A DNA stretch of 64,000 bases, from assembly GCF_011065935.2 (NCBI RefSeq), contig NZ_JAAMNH020000001.1, forward strand, positions 4,485,001 to 4,549,000, written 5' to 3'. Both the position numbers and the translations under genes were made by a program. The DNA is from Clostridium estertheticum (GTDB lineage: Bacteria > Bacillota > Clostridia > Clostridiales > Clostridiaceae). Every line of letters starts with the position of its first letter. The stretch's first letter is position 1. Below, in pieces: positions 61,967-64,000 of the stretch. The notes under the pieces were generated by a model. The model had not been told where the DNA came from. It worked only from the letters and a program-made list of their open reading frames with translations, and searched no databases.

Positions 61967-62025
61967 GATAGCATCAATATAAATTATAAAAAATAACCTT
62001 TAATTATTTAAAAGGTTATTTTTTA
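61967..62025 (+). repeat. Direct repeat flanking the Rpn-type gene, right copy
   Basis: Right-hand partner of 60837-60893; the segment also forms the terminator of the nuclease gene. Confidence 0.65.
61988..62024 (+). terminator. Terminator after Rpn-type gene
   Basis: AAAAAATAACCTTT / AAAGGTTATTTTTT, a perfect 14-bp stem ending in T6. Confidence 0.85.
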
Positions 62026-62181
62026 TTTTAATAACGTATTTCAGGAAATCCATTAGAATTTCAACCATAGAGGATTTTGAAACTAAATTGCACAAAGCCA
62101 TAGAAAATATATAAAATGCAAAAAGTTTATTATAACCCTGTGCAAGCGGTGAAGGTATCTAGCAGGCAAAAATTATCTCTA

Positions 62182-62205
62182 GTGCCACCCACGTGGCAAG
62201 TGGCA
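62182..62205 (+). repeat. Dispersed GTGCCACCCACGTGGCA repeat, single arm
   Basis: Identical to 60557-60580. The downstream TGTTTA, TTAAG, AAGC, AATACATG and ATGTAT blocks are also shared, so the repeat unit here is about 65 bp. Confidence 0.8.
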
Positions 62206-62235
62206 TGTTTAAAGTTAAGGAAGCCCCTATAATAC

Positions 62236-62421
62236 ATGAATGTATTGATAAGACCAGAAGATTGGGTAGAGCTTTTAGTTCCTGGTTGCGAATCAGAATG
62301 GATTAGCGAGATGAAAACAGACGTAAGGAGGGAAATACTTATGGGATCTCCACTTTATAATGAATGGATGGAAGTTTATATTCCACGAAAGGTATTAAAA
62401 AATCCCTATATTTATTTATAG
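62236..62421 (+). CDS. Small open frame, uncertain
   Basis: 61 codons (MNVLIRPEDWVELLVPG...ESEWISEMKTDVRREILMG...). There is no ribosome site before the ATG, and the frame starts within the dispersed repeat and ends inside a terminator. It matches no family I recognise. The sequence looks coding in composition (Trp, acidic residues), so it may be a remnant of a larger gene. Confidence 0.25.
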   Translation: MNVLIRPEDWVELLVPGCESEWISEMKTDVRREILMGSPLYNEWMEVYIPRKVLKNPYIYL

Positions 62422-62430
62422 GGATTTTTT
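62397..62430. terminator. Bidirectional terminator before ABC exporter end
   Basis: AAAAAATCCCTATA - TTTATT - TATAGGGATTTTTT, a perfect 14-bp stem with T/A tails; it serves the minus-strand ABC exporter gene that stops at 62441. Confidence 0.9.
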
Positions 62431-62440
62431 GATTTACATT

Positions 62441-64000
62441 TTATTTCCCTTCCATATACTGTAGCTTATATAAATTGCTATACAATCCTTGTTTTTCAAC
62501 TAACTCCTCATGATTTCCTATTTCTCGTATCCTACCTTTATGCAGCACTATTATCTTGTCTGCATTTTTAATAGTAGATAATCTATGCGCCACAATAATT
62601 GTAGTACGATTTATTGTAAGCTTATTTAATGCATCTTGAATTAAGCTTTCAGTTTCTGTATCTATATTAGAAGTAGCTTCATCTAATACTAGTATTGGTG
62701 GATCAAAAGCTATTGCTCTTGCAAAGGCTATTAACTGCCTTTGACCTTGTGAAAAAGTTGAACCTCTTTCATTAACAGGGGCAGAATATTTCTCGGGCAA
62801 TTTTTCAATAAACTTATCAGCATTCACATATCTACAGGCTTTTATTATATCCTCATCAGATATATTTTTATTATTTAGACGTACATTACCTTTTATGTCC
62901 CCTGCAAAGAGAAATACGTCCTGAAGTACTGTAGCTATGTTTTCCCGTAGCTTTTCTTTTCTCATATGCTTGATATTCTGTCCATCCACCAATATCTCAC
63001 CCTTTTGAATGTCATATAATCTGGTTATAAGGTTTATAATGGAGGTTTTTCCCGCACCTGTAGCTCCAACAAAGGCTATTTTCTCACCAATTTGTATGTT
63101 GAAACTAACATCTTTTAAAACCCAATCTTCATCTTTATATGCAAACCAAACATTTTTAAACTCTATATTTCCCTTAAGTCTATCCACTTCCACTGGATTT
63201 TTAATATTATTAATTTTTTCCTGATTATCCATAAGCATAAAAATTCTTTCTGAGGATGCCATGGAGGATTGGAGTATATCGTACTTTTCTGTAAGGTCAA
63301 ATATAGGCTGGAAAAACTGCATTAAATAACTAATGAAAACAAATAACACCCCTAGTTTTATATTTCCATCAATTGCCCTTATTCCACCAAACCATAAAAG
63401 TACTGCCAAGGTTAAGGAGGAAAACAAATCCATGGTAGGCCTAAAGATTGCAAATACTTTTATTTGACCCATGGTGGCTTCTTTATAAGATTTATTTACC
63501 TCTGCAAATTCCTTATATTTTTTCTCTTCTTTGCCAAAGACCTGAACGGTTTTCATACCAGATATATTTTCTGATATAGAGGAATTTATCCTTGCAAGTC
63601 TAGCTCTTACTTTTCTATAAGCTTCCCTATCATATTTCTTGAACAGATAAGCCGTGAAAATTACAAAGGGTAGTGACCCTACAGTAATTAGTGCCAATTT
63701 AACATCTAGTATGAACATAGCTATAATTATTCCCACTAGCATGAACAAATCCTTAAATAAATTAACAAGTACTGCTGTATACATTTCATTTAGCGTTTCC
63801 ACATCGTTTGTTACCCTAGTCACAAGGCGCCCCACAGGGTTTTTATCAAAGAATGATAGTGACAAGCCCTCTACCTGTTTAAATACTGCCTCCCTAATGC
63901 TAAACACAATCTTTTGCCCTGTATATTGCAATATGTATGTCTGAATATAATTAAGTATAAAAATCAGAATAGCTATTATAACAATATATACTGCAGTTTT
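62441..64000 (-). CDS. ABC exporter (fused permease/ATPase, MsbA/LmrA-type), 5' end outside window
   Basis: The frame is open from the stop at 62441 to the window edge (520 codons), so the N-terminal first membrane helix or so is missing; a complete half-transporter has about 580 residues. Visible parts: helices with FFDKNPVGRLVTRVTNDVETLNEMY (coupling region), then the ATPase with Walker A VGATGAGKTSII, Q-loop VLQDVFLFAGDI, signature STFSQGQRQLIAFARAI, Walker B PPILVLDEATSNID and H-loop VAHRLSTI. It probably functions as a dimer or in a two-gene heterodimer. Substrate unknown. The TTG at 63931 is not the real start. Confidence 0.93.
   Translation of the reverse strand, partial: KTAVYIVIIAILIFILNYIQTYILQYTGQKIVFSIREAVFKQVEGLSLSFFDKNPVGRLVTRVTNDVETLNEMYTAVLVNLFKDLFMLVGIIIAMFILDVKLALITVGSLPFVIFTAYLFKKYDREAYRKVRARLARINSSISENISGMKTVQVFGKEEKKYKEFAEVNKSYKEATMGQIKVFAIFRPTMDLFSSLTLAVLLWFGGIRAIDGNIKLGVLFVFISYLMQFFQPIFDLTEKYDILQSSMASSERIFMLMDNQEKINNIKNPVEVDRLKGNIEFKNVWFAYKDEDWVLKDVSFNIQIGEKIAFVGATGAGKTSIINLITRLYDIQKGEILVDGQNIKHMRKEKLRENIATVLQDVFLFAGDIKGNVRLNNKNISDEDIIKACRYVNADKFIEKLPEKYSAPVNERGSTFSQGQRQLIAFARAIAFDPPILVLDEATSNIDTETESLIQDALNKLTINRTTIIVAHRLSTIKNADKIIVLHKGRIREIGNHEELVEKQGLYSNLYKLQYMEGK

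Overview
The window is low-GC, gene-dense Firmicute chromosome and most likely comes from Clostridium sensu stricto. The evidence is the AT-rich composition with strong AGGAGG-type ribosome sites, many TTG/GTG starts, a MurT/GatD pair, a SLAP-domain protein, a SleB-type hydrolase under a ydaO-type (c-di-AMP) leader, a dprA-comM pair and HD-GYP signalling. The species cannot be fixed from sequence alone. No rRNA, tRNA, CRISPR array or intact prophage was seen.

Layout. 0-9 kb: DMT exporter, anchored TPR protein, CapA-like phosphatase, the murT-gatD lipid II amidation pair and two tandem HTH-TPR regulators. 9-19 kb: YtxH-like protein, RNase H, an FtsH-like protease, rhomboid, HD-GYP, a small conserved protein and a Fur-family regulator, then pepD-mntP divergent from corA. 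19-21.5 kb: small secreted or anchored proteins beside a SLAP gene; these are stand-alone versions of modules that recur later. 21.9-30 kb: a copper cluster of UreH-like membrane protein with a cupredoxin tail, a CopA-type ATPase, and a 1494-residue multicopper oxidase interrupted by eight glycine-rich repeats. 30-36.7 kb: a five-gene run of two-component system plus MacB-type efflux pump; its NtrC-like regulator lacks the GAFTGA loop. 37-47.3 kb: acyltransferase, large Ig-like surface proteins, a c-di-AMP riboswitch with a LysM hydrolase, and gene fragments. 47.7-53 kb: zinc-ribbon protein, dprA, comM, a RAYT-type transposase, and a decayed zone with a frameshifted coiled-coil gene, a broken HEPN gene next to an intact MNT gene, and GTAG-ended palindromic repeats. 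53-58.6 kb: a second copy of the surface-protein gene pair and three ~126-bp tandem repeats. 58.6-64 kb: DUF4397 protein, PTS EIIC-like protein, an Rpn-type nuclease between direct repeats, and an ABC exporter cut by the window edge.

The most unusual theme is a modular secreted-protein family. An N-terminal module A (about 110 residues, KAFD and YVND motifs) occurs in four proteins. A C-terminal module B (about 80 residues, YQ-F, TT-FPA) occurs six times in four proteins. Two loci encode an A-type plus a B-type partner in the same order, and both share a leader of about 175 nt with conserved pairing helices. This, the interrupted oxidase and the transposase/REP-like repeat association are the best candidates for undescribed biology. 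All functional statements are inferred from motifs and context; no database search was run.
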